A stretch of 64,000 nucleotides of DNA from NCBI GenBank assembly GCA_029706075.1, contig JAINUG010000304.1, forward strand, positions 693,001 to 757,000, in the 5' to 3' direction. This DNA is from Aldrovandia affinis. Lineage: Eukaryota; Chordata; Actinopteri; Notacanthiformes; Halosauridae. Each line of letters opens with the position of its first letter. Positions within the stretch are counted from its first letter, which is position 1. The notes below the pieces were generated by a model that made no database searches, was not told the origin of the DNA, and saw only the letters and a program-made list of their open reading frames with translations. Shown here piece by piece: positions 23,300-36,964 of the stretch. The translations under genes were made by a program, and so were the position numbers.

Positions 23300-26200
23300 A
23301 ATGCAAACTACTGCTTATGTGAATACATTTCTGAATGAACTCAAGACATAGTAAAAGAAAATGTGATTTTTTTGTTATGTGCATTTTAATAAACTTAAAT
23401 GAACATTTCTTTGTCATGAATGGAAATCATGACATCATCATCTTCATTCCACCTGCGCTGCTTATCTGTACATGCGAGTACGGTCTTTCCACTAACCACC
23501 GCATTCTCTACCTCAATCAAGAATGTTTTTTAATTGTTTTTCAACCTCAAGGTATCTTTACATTATTAAAAGCCTGAACAAATACATAAAGTATTACTAT
23601 AATATGGTACATTTATTGTTTTCAGAGTTTGACAGAATTATGCTGTTATAATTAGCAGAGTTAGGCAGGTTATGCTTCACTAACCTAGCTTTTGCTACTT
23701 AGACATACTAACGTTACCTAATCATGTTACCTAGATCTAAACAGAATTTGCGATATTGGGTTCTGTTTAGAGCTAGTTATAAGCTTGGTGCTAGTAGGCA
23801 CCTTGAAGAGAGAGCTCTATTGCAGCTAGGTGCTAATGACGCTTTCTATGGTTAATACAATCGCGTTAATTAATGTCTCTCTATATACTCAAATTCATAT
23901 ATCACTACCTTCCAGATAATAGCTGCTACATGGCTACAGGATTTCCCTAACCCTGCAATGCAGGAACAGCTGACTGTTTTGATCAGGACACTGGCTCTCA
24001 TTACCCAAGTGGGTTTGTTGGTACTCTGGCTAGCTAAAGTAAAGTCGCTGTCTTTTTACACAATCATTTCCTGATCTTATTGCTATGTAGATAATTATAA
24101 GCCTCTGTGCTTTTATAATTTTGAAGTTCCTTGCCATCAACGCCCTCACTAAAAAAGAAGTAGTTGACAATGTCAACATAGCTAACATCGGGCCAGTTTC
24201 ATATCGTCTACCCATTTCGTTAGGTAATGTCCCCAGTACTTGTTAAATAATCCGATCCATGTAACCATCTGCGAAATTTGGCCATTTTAGACAATTTTCA
24301 TCTTCTTAAACACCCAGCTACACAGGCTACAGGCCTCTGCGATGACGCCGCTATGAATCATGGGAAAGGTCAGAATTCGGGAAAGTGGTCAATATCAGCC
24401 ATAGGAGGGTCACAAGGGAAGTTCACTAACAAAGAATCATCAGAAAATAATGTATTTTTTTAGGTAGTTATCACAGTTAACACACTGATACAAGTAACCA
24501 CTTGAAAGAGGGGCATACAACTCCAACATCTGATGACAACTTTATGCAAACTTAATATTCACATAAGATGAATGGCTCTTGTTTGTCTGAGACTGCAGTG
24601 ACACTTTCATGTTTCATGTTAAATAAGCTCTAATTGGCTACTCACAACAGATCAGTAACCGGACTGCAGCTACACACACTCACACAGATACACAAACACA
24701 CACTGCTGAAAGATTGACGGGGACACTAATTGACAGTAATAGCTCTTGAGTGCAATGTTGTCTAAATAAATTACATTCTCTCACGTGGTTTATGTTTTAA
24801 CATGACGCAGAATATCAACACGTTTTTTTCCTAATAAACTTCACAGACTCCACAGGTCACCATCCCCCGAGACAACATTTATTTCAGACATTTTCAAGCT
24901 GACAGTATTTTTAAAATGCAAATCGAGTTAATCAACCACATCAAGCTAATTAAGTGTATGGCTTCATCAAAAGGGCAATCAATAGGGGTGTTTGAAAGCT
25001 GAATGAAGTAATTATCCTTTAGACCTGTGCAGCTGGCATCTAGTTTCACAAAAACAACAACTTGAAACTGTAAACAACATTGCTCTTTCAGCCTGTTAGA
25101 TTATTGTTTTCGACACTGTCCGTTTCAACTCCAATCTATAAACATGACTACGCTCGCTCTGCAATCTTAAAATGAATACTAGCTAGCTGAGCCAATGACC
25201 TTTGCCGCGAGTCCTACTGACTATGCAGCCGCGCTCAGACATGGCAATTACCTTCAACAACTGAAGGTGACCCAGCCTAATACAGTAAAGGCAAAGTGCT
25301 GACTGGCTCCTTTCTGAAATTCACTGAAATAAACTGGGCAGAATCAAGGGGAAAGCGGCTAACTCTGTCCAACATGGTTCATCGGTTCATTGACACCACG
25401 TAATTGTAATGGGACCAGCATTTCAGCAACAATTTAAGTCCCCTGACTTAAACAGTGGTCTGAACAGTGTTCATTCAATCTTTATCCTTGCACGACCACA
25501 GTAAATGCCTACTAACAAAGGGGACATGTTCAGACCACTTAAGACCTGTCGAGTGAACGTCAGAGCTTAGAGACATAGTTGAGTGTCTTGCATGTTTCCA
25601 ATCTCAAATCTCACTGCTGTTTGGAAGGATGAATATTCTGGTTCCTCTTATACTGTATTTACCACTCCCAGATATTTATTCCTGACAAAACGCCATGGGA
25701 AGACTGCAAAGAATCGTGTCTAATCCAGCCTCTCTCTCTGTGTACATTTAAGGCAGATTATATGAATAAATATTTATGTCAAATAAATATTTTAATGCAT
25801 TTATTACTATAAATCCTGTAATGAAATCCGACTTTGGTGTAAGAATACAAACAGTCCTCTGGTTGAACGCAGCCTCAACCGATTGATTATTATGAGTATT
25901 TTTACTGCTACAGTATATTGTTGCATTTCACTTGGAATGGCAGCTTCATGCTCACACAGATGGGACGCATGTAATTTATTACCTCCTTCGGGAGGTGAAG
26001 TCCAGCGTTATGGATGGCCAAGTCTGCTGTACCCTAGTGAGACAATTACCTGACTGTACCTTGCAGTCAAAGGCCAAGAAGCGGGTCAACAAAGGCCAGA
26101 GTCAAGTGCCGTTTTCCCCGAAGTCAGCATCCTTCCGTGTCACAAATCAGGGACCCAAATCAGGATTCCATTAGCCTCCGTGACAACACATCAGTGACTA

Positions 26201-26540
26201 ACTCCTTATCAGTCTACAGAGGGACTAATGGACTACACAATAAACACCAATCGCTCACTGACCAAAATTTAATGAATGTTAATCACCAATATGGTCGCCT
26301 TCAGAGACTTGCTTCACTGCCTCAGCCTGGAGCGGAGCAAGGATCAAGGTCCTGCATCATGCGGTCACCTTAGAGACACCATGCCGACCACCCCTTCTTG
26401 TTGTGCTCTGTGCATCCCGTCTCCATGGAGACACGACCTCCTTCCCGCAGTGGCGTGAGGCTTTGGGGTCGTCCGCCCTTACCGCCCGGAGCTTTGATTC
26501 CGGCATGGACGCAGATCGGAGTTGAAATCCAGGCTGTTTA
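23300..26540. other. Intron, no gene recognised
   Basis: Unique-looking intron, AT-rich, with scattered TTAGCT/GCTAGC words. Short frames do not resemble known proteins. It includes a perfect 14-bp palindrome at 26419-26432, described separately. Confidence 0.4.
26419..26432. promoter_or_regulatory. RFX X-box-like palindrome
   Basis: GTCTCCATGGAGAC is a perfect palindrome that fits the GTYNCCATGGNRAC form of RFX-factor X-boxes. No function is shown; a 14-bp match can arise by chance, although it lies in a GC-richer patch. Confidence 0.35.
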
Positions 26541-26554
26541 ATATATGCCATTTA

Positions 26555-26745
26555 ATATAATATATGCCATTTAGCGGATGCTTTTTATCCAAAGCGACTT
26601 ACAGTAGTGAATGCATACATTTATTTTGTTTTTTTCTCCCAGTACATATGTTCCCAGTGGGAATTGAACCCACAATCTAAGGGTTTGCCAACGCCGTGCT
26701 CTACCAACTGAGCCACACAGAACCACTGTTTGTTCTTTTGAAGAG
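26555..26745 (-). repeat. V-SINE-like SINE, complete, reversed
   Basis: On the minus strand it starts with a clear tRNA-like head: TGTGGCTCAGTTGGTAGAGC (A-box region) near 26720, and GGGTTCAATTCCCACTGGG (B-box) near 26655-26675. The 3' domain ends with GTAAGTCGCTTTGGATAAAA (26581-26600, complement), GCATCCGCTAAATGGC and an ATATT-rich tail. This is the conserved 3' domain shared by V-SINEs and L2-clade LINEs. It is a head-to-tail complete copy. Confidence 0.82.
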
Positions 26746-26749
26746 TCCG

Positions 26750-29700
26750 GGTGGGCCTCTGTACCTGGGCAAAGCTCTGCCACTACTCTACTAGATTAGG
26801 ATGATGCACTGCAGTGTTTTGGACCACACGGCACCGCTCTCTTTTGGAGGTCGGGCTTTGATGCAGGGAGCAGGATTTCCACACACACCCCTTTCGTCTT
26901 TTTTTTCCGAACCCAGTACATAGAAGGGAAGGAACTGTAATTATCTCAGAGCTGTGGAAATGTGCTTTAATACTGGGGAAATTTCATAATCAGACACTAT
27001 CCACAGAGGATGGTTATAGTATATCAACCCATACGAAAAAGTTATGTCAGTAATAACTGTAATCTATGACATTCAAAATATAGGAAGTACACATTTCAGC
27101 GTTATACAGTATGCATATTTATTTGTCCTACTATATTAAACATATTCCATCTAGAATTTTGGATTATACGTGTTAGCATTTAATGTTGTTTTTCTTAAGG
27201 TATGGACGCAATATGATAGCATCTACAGCTTGCAAAATATGCTGACCAGTAGTAAGTTATCGCGTTGTCAAGGATAGCTCTATGCATTTTATGGTTCGGC
27301 CCTGTTCTGGGCTCAGCAGTCCAGAGCCCCTGTCCCACATGGAATCCACAACATTGCCGGGTTAAATTATTGTTTTTCATCGTTCCCATATATTGGTCTC
27401 CTATATGGAAAAATTCACTGTAGAGTCTATTCCCACAGGACATGATCGTTCCGGATAGATTATTCAATGCAGGATGTATTTATTTAAAGATTTTTTTTAC
27501 TCACTTTTCAGTTTGCTAATGATCTGGGTCTTCTGTCTCATTATACCTTGTTCACCTAGGATGTCTATTATTTTGATGGTGGCACAGAGCTGTCGGTTAA
27601 TTTCGTGGTCTCCCTTGTTTCAGAGTCAGTCCAATTTCCAGACATGTTCAGTAGCCTAGTTAAAACAAAGACACTGCTAACTACCATTAAGAGTTACAAT
27701 GGATTTTGATGCGGAGGACACTGAACCCCCTGGCCATATACTTTATACATATACATTTTATGACCTTTCAAGAGTCAACTGACAAAGGTTACATATTTCT
27801 TAACTAGAAATATATATATACATATAAGACAAAACTACTGGCAACGTTAAATACCACCCAGATATCAATGAGCTAGCTAGCTAATATTCACTATTTGGCA
27901 ATTATTTGGAAATTTGATTAGTTAATACAATGCTCCTATGCCACACAGCTACCTATTTCCATAATGTAATCTGATTTTCATATTGCAGTTAATTGCTATC
28001 AGATAAATGGATGTGAAATGTTAGGAAAATAATCTCCATAAACTAGCATCAGTAGCTAGCTGGATGTGAAATGCTAGTTCGCTAACTTGCGATTTCAATT
28101 GTTAAAATAATAGTTTAAATGTATGGTTATATATATTATATTACAACTGCACCATTATCTGGCAACGTAAATCCATCATACGTAAGAACATCGTAACCGC
28201 TTGCATGCTATATTCGGGAATGTTATTGCTTTTGTTCCCAATAGAGCCATGGTGCAAAAATTTCCATAAATCTTACTAGGTCCTGAGCAGGAAAATTGCC
28301 AGAGCTGTTCCCACATGACGCCAACACGGAAAATTACTGAAACATTTACAGGTTAAGGTGCATGTGGGAAAGGGGCTCAGATGACTGCAAAGCCAAACCC
28401 AGATAAGGCTATTCAATAAACACAGAGGAACCGACTTCAGAATAACTCAAGGGCGTGTACTGGGGGTGGGGCTCTTAATGGTCCTTTAAGCAAATGTGTG
28501 TGTGTGTGTGTGTCTGTGTGTCTCTGCGTGTGTGCATCTGATGAGAGGGTCAGATAACTTACATCATACTCTAGCACATATCACGTACGCTTCTACAGTT
28601 ACAATTTTTGATTCTGAAAGCACTCTGTTGGAATTTCTGTTTTCCAGGCAGCACCAGAAGCGAATGTCGGCGTGTCACGATTGACCTTGTCACATGGTAG
28701 TAATATCACCTGAGCCAGTCTGCCCACATAGCAGCTCAACCAATATCTCTGTATCATCCAATCTTTCCGCAAAGTGTAACTGAATCATGCATGAGAGCGA
28801 GCGAGAAAGGGAGGGGGCACTTTAATTCTCACTTGCCCAACAACATATGAACTGAATTTGAATGAATGTACAACTGCTTCAACCTGTATTGACTACTGCA
28901 GGATGGAAAAACCTATATTTTTAACTGACACCAATGGCAGCAAGTTCCAAATGTGGAAATCCCAATCACTGACACATCTATATAGATTCTCACTGTTGAT
29001 GGATTCTGGATTCTACTACCAAAGATAGTGTCTCAGTGTTGTTATGGTAACTACAAGTCAATGTGTGTTGAATAGAATTACATTCTAATGTCAGTGATTA
29101 TGCAATGTTTCAAATTAGATCTTTCATCCACAACAATCGGTGGCTTCAAATAAATCCCCCAATTTACATTACAGAGGCTATTTATTCACATATTTGTATT
29201 ATTTAATTTACTTAAAAATATCCTGCTTCATGGGTTTTGTCTGTGAACCCCCCACTGAACTGAGAGTGATTATTAAAATGAGCCTACTGCTGTCCGAATG
29301 AGTCTCCACTGTCAATTTGCTAAAGGCACTTCTGTGAGAGTCTGTGGACCATTGTTTCTGTGCTTGTCTGAACGAACACAAAAAAATTCAGAAGATTATC
29401 CTCTCGGTCCCTGTGGTCTCTGCTGGCGTATAGTGCAGGTTAACTGACAAAGACTGGAATGACAAAAACACAATTTGAAAGCCTTGACTGAGAACAAGAA
29501 GGACCTTGGGAACTAGACAATGAACAGCATGAAAGTCTAATTCTCAGACCACCATGTCTGACACAGTCTTGAAGTATTGTGTTTCAACCCACGCTTGACA
29601 CATAAATGTACGTGGAAACCGAATCCTGGCACTGGTTCCAGTGATTATCCAGTTTACATGGGTAAAGATGCATGTCACAGAAGGAGAAATCCTGAATAAG

Positions 29701-32700
29701 CAGGTGAAAGTGACCGGTGAGTCTTCCGCAGACAGGGTTAGCCGTGGGGTCATGACCTTGGGGGCGTTTCTCAGCTTGAGTGACAGGTGGGCCCAGCATT
29801 GCCAGCTGCGGGAGATGGGAGCCGCAGATGGTCTTTGCAAGGGAAGCCAGCCCTCTAAAGATGTGCCCTGGGCAGCACCATGTGATCTCTCTCTGGATAT
29901 GAGTCTCCTCTGGGGGGGAGGGGGGGATAGTTGCCGTGGCAGCACAATTTGGTCTTGTATGTAAGTCGATTTCACCTTCAAGCTTCCGTTACTGTAATTT
30001 ATTCTCTAGTTAGGCAGATTCTCTTCTATGGGGCTACGGTTACAATATAGTAAATCGGCTGATGGATGGTAAGGTGCAAAAAAACAAATAGCCTTTTATG
30101 GTATATTAAGTGTTTGTGCCATGAAAATGTGGAACTACAATGAGCAAAGAAAACAGAAAAGGAGCAATCTCACCAGTGTTTTCTGGGAGCTCATAGCATA
30201 TGCACTATTCTTTCAAAAGGCGCAGTTATGGCACAGTACTGGAAACTGACACAACATCAATATGTGAAGGGATTTCTAAACAGTTTGAGCAGCCCCACTA
30301 CTGACATCCCGCACACCACAGCAAACAATGGGAGTGCTGAGGCGCAAATTTAATATGACTGCAATTCATTTTTTCCTTTACAAGTATTACTTTTTTCCCC
30401 TTACTTACATAACATTGCTGAAAGGCATAAAGAATGCTGTAGGTACAATGAAAAATGCTAACACTTGCTAAAATCTGCTGCTCAAAGTGAAGGACAAAGC
30501 ACTTTGTGGTTCAATTGAAACTGACCCTAAAAGAAAGGGTTGTAAAAGAAAGGAGTTGATGAAAACTTCAGCACTAGGTAGCTGCTTAACACAGCAGGAA
30601 AGGCTTCACTTTTACAATATTACTCAAAAAGGACCTTCGGTTTTCGTTCTGTTCCAGCTCATTACGTTCTGTTTGGCAAAGCCACAGAACACTGAGAAGA
30701 CTGCATTGTCCCCCCCCCCCATTACTATTTCATTATAATGCACTCTCTTGTAATTAATGCAAGCTTCTGTCCTGTTTTTAATGAAGTTCTGAAGTGTTTG
30801 GCTCTCCGTGGCCTACGTTTTTTATTTATTCATTGACATAAGGAATTCATCTTCTCTTCACTGTGGCTGAGGGACATTTCTTTACTGCTTTGACTCTAAT
30901 TTAAATGTGCATTATTAGAGCGCACGCAATTACTCATTTGATATAGTGCGCTAAACGAATGAGAGCATCCACCAGCAGGCAGTTCATTCTTTTATACAAC
31001 CCATTTGGTTCCTCCGTTCCCTTTTGGGTCCTCCGTTCCTCCATATTCACAAGACCAATTCGGGTTGAGTGCCTTTTACTAAGCAGCAGGCTTTGCCACC
31101 TGAGACCAGAGCCTATAACCTTCCAGTGCTAATTCTAATAGCCTCAAGCCCTCACTGCTGACTCATGGGTATATACAATTTTGCCTTTCCCTTGCCTAAG
31201 GACACAAAAATGTTCCTTTTTGTCCTGGACCACATTTCAATTGTTCTTTTCAAGACAAGCAGACATTACCCTCTGAAGCGCAAGCTGCCAGCTGCTCCTC
31301 ACTCTCCAGTCCACCAGCTGAGCTGCTCACTCTCTGCATCGGAGGAGTACACTGCACAGCACGGCTGTCACTGCCTGTCCATCACCCCAGAGACACTGGT
31401 CAATTCAAAGTGTAAACCGCATTGGGAATGGGAATTGCCAGCACAAGGTCGATGACAGTGTCGATTAATATGGTCAGCCGATCTCCACATCGTCTCCACA
31501 CCAGTTATACTTGCACCCTTGCAAAATGTGTGACACAGAAATCTTGTGAAATTTCCCCAGTCAGAGCGCACCGTTTGTCTGATGTTGTGCAGCATCTGAA
31601 GTGGTCTCGGAGAAAGATAAGAGTCTTTCTCATCGCACCAAACCAAAGACCCTAATTTGCCTCCATAGAAACAGGCATGAACAGGAAATGGAGGCATGAA
31701 GACCCTTTCTGGAAGGTGAGCTCTGCTGTTTTACCCTGGTTACCGCCTGACTGGCAAGAAGCAAAAAAGCTCCTTTTGGCTGCTATGGCAACAAACACAT
31801 TATACGCGGAAGGGCTGTTGTTACCATAGCACCCCAAAGCAGAGTCGTCATCATGATCAAAATGAATTCAGAAATCGATATTCACAATAGGAATCAAGCG
31901 GCGTTACAAGGATGACAAATGCCGTCTTTTTGAGTTTTGAGCCGATGGAGGCGCTCAGAAATTTGGAACGCTTCCACTGCCCTATCCACGATCTCTGCTC
32001 TGTAACATGCTCACACCGGATTTTTTTGGTGCCGTGCTTCTGAAAAATGAGTTTCTGACGCCTGACAGTAACGCTCAGTGGAACACGAGATACAATCCTG
32101 GTGATTCAGCACCAGGAAGAAAAACTGTGTCTACCAACAGATCACAGATGAATATTCATGATGCCGTTTGATCCTAGTAACAGTGCCATGCTAGCTGTGG
32201 GCGGAGGGGAAAATGCATGGATTTGAAACGTATGCTCCGTTTCTGACAGTTCTTGCACATACTGTGTTCGCCCAGAAATTAAAATCAAAACGGCAAGGAA
32301 TCTGACTGATGCCAATATTGTCAAATACTATTCTTCGGATAGGAGAGCAAATCTGTACGAAATCTGTTGATATATATTACCATATCCAAGGCCCTCATCA
32401 TTTTGATCATATTATTCCATAAGTCAGATCTGTATATTAAGTATGTTTCAAGCTGCAGGGCTGCACTTTAGCATGCATGAGATCTTTGGGTTTTTCAGCA
32501 TTTGAAACAAGCATTTTATAACTGCTAACTGCTAACTTTTTAAAAATTTTCATTGAGTCTTTCAAATAAGATAAAACATTTTATTTATTTATTTGATAAC
32601 CAAATATTTATGTCTTATTTCCTACGGTACATGAATAACATTTCCCGAAGCAAAACAAACATTTCAGTGTGTTAAAACATCTCAAAACGTCTCAGAAACA

Positions 32701-33160
32701 CAAACAGTCCATCAAAAATAACACCAGCATGCTGAGGATCCGTGAGAACCGCACTCAAAGTGAGAAAGGTACTGCCACCGCTAAATTCCACGACAAACTG
32801 GCTGTATTCTCAACAGGTCACTGGTGGAGCCATGCCAACCCTACGCATATTCTCACATCAGGGCCAATCCGCATCGTCTGACTGAGATGGGGGTGGAGCT
32901 ATGTGACCCAATGTGAGCACAGTGAAACTGGACGGCTCCCATGCCACACAAATCACTCCAGTTGGTCTCACAGGAAGATCAAAGCTGTCATCTACCTCAC
33001 ACGGCCAACCATGTCCCTCTGGTCTAATTGAGCACTTCCCAACTTCAGCTTAGCAATTAAATGGTGATAATGAAGATGGCTGGATTTTCTGTTGGGTAAC
33101 ATTGATTTTAATTTTTTTAAACCACAGTTACAAAACTAAGAAGTAAGATAAAACTGAAAG
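26750..33160. other. Intron, no gene recognised
   Basis: Contains a short TG repeat at 28494-28538, GCTAGC-rich text at 27870-28080, and a pair of inverted RFX-like motifs at 31781-31831. Frames at 29544-29981 and 29641-29964 overlap on opposite strands and lack motifs. No exon in phase with the L3MBTL4 chain was seen. Confidence 0.4.
28494..28538. repeat. (TG)n microsatellite
   Basis: TG-dinucleotide run with TC interruptions near its right side. Confidence 0.85.
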
Positions 33161-33169
33161 GTAACATCA

Positions 33170-33309
33170 AATCAAATCAAATCAAATCAAATTGCCTTTA
33201 GGCTTGCTTTTGGGGGGGTCTAGGCCTGGGTTCCCCCTCTGTTAAGCGTTTTGTGACAATTCTATTGTGAAAAGCGCTTGACAAATAAACTTGATTTGAT
33301 TTGATTTGA
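33170..33309 (+). mobile_element. LINE 3' tail flanked by inverted pentamer repeats
   Basis: The core TAGGCTTGCTTTTGGGGGGG through AAGCGTTTTGTGACAATTCT to AAAGCGCTTGACAAATAAAC is the same 3' UTR as at 53880-54072. The right end carries TTGATTTGATTTGATTTG, the usual tail repeat. Unusually, the left end carries the complementary (ATCAA)n run, so the short unit is bracketed by pentamers in inverted orientation. Confidence 0.65.
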
Positions 33310-33504
33310 AAGGTAACATGTCTTAAGAAAAATGCTCACGTGAAGAGATCTGCAAAAACAGAGATGTAAATCTGTAAAGATTTTTCTCCTTCTTCTAAAA
33401 AAGGAGACCAGCACAACAGTAACAACACAGAATTCCATGGAAACTATCTAACTGATAGAGTGCAGGGAACAACACAACTGAAAAAAGACATTCTTGAAAC
33501 AATG

Positions 33505-33720
33505 GTGGTAATGTCATCTCTCTCTCTCCCCTTCGTCCTTCACTCGCCCCTCCCAAACCCGCCTCCTCCCTTTCTTTCTCACATCCCCTCATACCTCCCT
33601 CACCCTCTCTCTTACATGCACTCTCTTTCTCCTTCTGTGTCTTACACTCACTCTCTCCACTTGATGGGATAATCGCACTTGTGTCTCTCCCTCTCCTTCT
33701 CCCTCCCTCCCTCCTAGCAG
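33505..33720 (+). repeat. Polypyrimidine (CT-rich) low-complexity tract
   Basis: About 200 bp of C/T-rich sequence with TCTCTC and CCCTCC units. Both strands carry meaningless low-complexity frames. Confidence 0.7.
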
Positions 33721-34019
33721 ACGGGAGGACAGTCTGCGGAGCTAAAATTAGTTTTTCACTTGAATGAGCCACAGATGCATTTGGCCCAAAAGGGTGAGCA
33801 AGTGGGGTCTATTTTTCTGGGTATGATACAAAAAAAAAAAAACTTAAATAGACACAAAAACCAAAATAGACACGCTTTCTGCCCTTTTACCATCTGCATG
33901 AGGATTAAGAAACCAAAACCTTGGTTTAGTGTAATATCAGCACAGCATACAATACCGAATGAATTCTATACATCAATATCGACCGATTACCTTCGTAAGA
34001 GCTGGGTAATCATGTCCTA

Positions 34020-36222
34020 GTAAAAAGTCAATCGCATAGTAAGATTTGTGTGTTTTTTCTCATCCTTATAGGTCTCTCATCCTTACAATTTAAGATATTA
34101 GGCTATGTGTGATCATTCGTTTGTTAGCCTATTTTTTTGCAAAAGAGATTTTAAATCCCAATGAGACCAACCTGGTTAATTAAATAAAACATAGCCTACG
34201 CATTAGAATGTGTTATGGTTGTGGTCAAATAAAAGCATCAGCCTATTATGTGGCCATACCGCAACTTCACAAGCGCAACGGCAGAATCTGCAAGGGCAGC
34301 ATGAAGAGGAGGCTCAGAACTAAGTTTTTCTTTCTTTCAGGTAATCTTGAACTCCGGCTCCATAAAGTCATTAGCCTATTGTTACTCATTTGTGTCATTA
34401 ACTTAAGAAAGTTATAGCGCATTGTGCATATAGTTGTACACTACAAATAGGGTGTGTCATATAGAAAAAAAGTTTAAACCAATTGACCAATCGAAAAAAA
34501 CAGGGACAGTCGGGGACAGCCCCAGAAAATACCCCAAAAAAGAAATTCATCGCCTTCAAGGGTTTTGAGTTGTGACAACAGGGATCACGTGTTTACCAGA
34601 GCAACCCTGCTCCGATTTGAACAGAACCCAATTTTCCGTGCGGTGGACAGGCCATCCAGATGGCTTCCGCCAAGGTGCAGCCCTAGCGTCATGTCACAGC
34701 TCTTCTCTGAAAACTGGCACGTTTACAATCATGTCACTCAACGCGCACGTCCAATTGGACCTTGAAATGAATTTCGAGTCGTCTGGAGAAAAAGGTCAGC
34801 AAGTGTTTGAAATTGGACCCCAGGGAAAGTGTTTAGTTGGACGTACGGTTCCAAGCTGAGAATGTGTCAAAGTGCCTTGATCTGAAAAGGCGTGGTGTGC
34901 GGTAAGGACCGCCCCCAGTAGATACTTTCCCCAGGGTTATATTTTCTCATAAAGCACCTTAAGTGCCTTGTAAATGCAGAAGGAAATCAAAGGGCCACAG
35001 GGCGATCTAATTTAATTGCTTGCTAGAGATCCAGACGAAGAATGGCCCTCATTCCGTGTGCTGAAACAGGTTTATGGTCATGGGCATCTCGGTCCATTAC
35101 GTTTATGTATCCTGAGTGATTGGTCCATGTTTCTCACAGGATTTTGTATAAAGCACTGAACCATAAACCCCAGAGCAGCCACAAGTAAGCTCCACATTTA
35201 TAATACCCGCCATTAACACGGTCGTTGTTCAAACCACAAGGGGCCAATATAAGGGAGATTGAGAGCCGCTGTGTGGCACAGAGTCATGCAAGAACAAATC
35301 ATTCCTGTGCTACGGTAGAACGAGATCATAGCATAGTTTTGCGGTGAACATTTCTGACTAGATACCAACGAACTGGTAATTAAAAAATGTTGATCTGCAA
35401 AATTGGGATATACAAGAGCTATCCAAGTCTGAGCCGTGACACTACTTATGCATTAGACTCAGTAAAGTGCAAAACATTTCATACACAGAATGACATTCTG
35501 GGTGATATGCTTCAAACAATATCATTCTTCAAATATCGGTCTTCAAATGCACAAAAATCATTTTCCAGGTCACCTAATCCAGTTTTGGCTGGGCACATAG
35601 AAAACAGAATGTGCTCTGTAATTTAAATGGAAAAACGGTAAAAGGATGTCCATTACAATCTGGCACTCAACTCAATGACTGAACAGCAACGGAGACACCC
35701 ATATGCAGTAGCCACCACAGTCCTCTGTGTCTCTACCTCTCAAACCACAACAGCCACTTTCGCCCTCTGTCAAAATCTCAGGACGCAGCGGTAACAATCT
35801 ATGTGAAGTGAGGAGAGGAATGCCACTAAATTCCAGGAAAGACAAACACAGACACAATGCCCGTGATTGCAAATGTAACATTTATTTGCTCCAAAGTGTC
35901 AATCAATAACCTTTGTCAGGGAGTTTTTCATTTAGGTGGAAAATGTAGTGGAAAAAACCCAGTTCATATGAAAGGACCTCAGTTGTTCACAGACACTACA
36001 TTTCCCACAATAGAACATCAGTCTTGGAAAAGATTTCCCTACGCTTCAGCTTTCCAGCTTTAATAACTCACAAATTATGGGATCAGTTCTGCAGACAAAC
36101 CACCTACAAAGTTAACTGAAAGGCAAGTAAGCCTTTTACTCTATACTGTAACATTTGGCCTGGAGTCTGGCGCGCTAAAACTGGGACATAATCCGCATAG
36201 TGGCACCTGAAGGAAATCTCAC
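34020..36222. other. Intron, no gene recognised
   Basis: Unique-looking intron leading to the acidic exon on the minus strand. Short frames at 34208-34417 and 34572-34859 are basic but have no recognisable motif. Confidence 0.4.
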
Positions 36223-36296
36223 CTCTCAACAAAGTGTGCACGTCAATATCATCCTCCTCTTCTTTGATTTCCAGATATTTCGCTGATTGAGCATGC
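36223..36296 (-). CDS. l3mbtl4: L3MBTL4 exon: acidic segment before SAM
   Basis: This 74-bp exon (phase 2 to phase 1) is preceded by a long CT-rich tract and acceptor CTGTGCCTAG and followed by donor GTGAGA. It encodes HAQSAKYLEIKEEEDDIDVH and TLLR. The KEEEDDIDVHTLLR block corresponds to the short acidic D-I-D-L/V stretch that precedes the SAM region in L3MBTL4. The single G left at its 3' end joins AG of the next exon to make Glu (EGDVDSLERALHQS). The upstream tract at 36311-36350 (AG repeats on the plus strand) acts as a strong polypyrimidine tract on the transcribed strand. Confidence 0.87.
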
Positions 36297-36310
36297 CTAG
36301 GCACAGAAGG

Positions 36311-36351
36311 GGAGAGGGAGAGAGAGAGAGAGAGAAAGAGAGAGAAAAAGG
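36311..36351 (+). repeat. (AG)n tract at the exon acceptor
   Basis: GGAGAGGGAGAGAGAGAGAG and further AG/AAAG units. On the transcribed minus strand this is the CT-rich tract upstream of acceptor CTGTGCCTAG for exon 36223-36296. Confidence 0.8.
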
Positions 36352-36964
36352 TGATTATCCCATCAAGTGGACATAAATCCTCTTCAGCAACCAGAATCTG
36401 AAGGAGAAGCGTGGGGCTGCATAGAACATATTCTCTGTAGATGGAGCCAAATCAATAAAATCATTATTTACTTGTTTAGCAGATCCCCATATCAAAGGAG
36501 TGGCTTGTACGGTACAATGCCAATAATCCTGGGATCTGAATGCTCTGCACACACCACTTACACATGCAGATGTTTGCCGGAGTAGCTAAAGGGTGCCCGT
36601 AGCGATGCTATTCGAAGTCCCAAGGAATACATTTGGTGGACATCGTGCCGTGCATCAATAAACAGTGAGACCCAGCCTTGAGTGTGTTATGCACTTCTCC
36701 TCAATGCTTTCCGTTGGGTTGCTTGCTTTTTCCTCACAAAAAATGTCAAAAAACGCACCAGCTCAAATCAGTCTCCAAGTGGACATAGATGATGAATGAC
36801 CTTTCCAACTGACTTAAGACAATTTCCCAGGGAATTGCCTGGGATGCCCTTTAGGGTAAATACATTCAATTCAACTTATAGTATTTGTATATAACAGTGT
36901 GACCATCCCAAAGGCAGTTTAAAGGTAAAAAGAAAAGATTCAAATACATAATGGATCAAAAATG

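Noticed and set aside
26655-26725. tRNA-gene-like sequence on the minus strand.
   Set aside because: It is the head of a SINE, continuous with the V-SINE-type body and tail; the same applies to the heads at 3.7, 7.6, 42 and 59.8 kb.
29544-29981. Overlapping frames of 145 and 107 codons on opposite strands.
   Set aside because: No recognisable domain and no splice chain; they are most likely chance frames.
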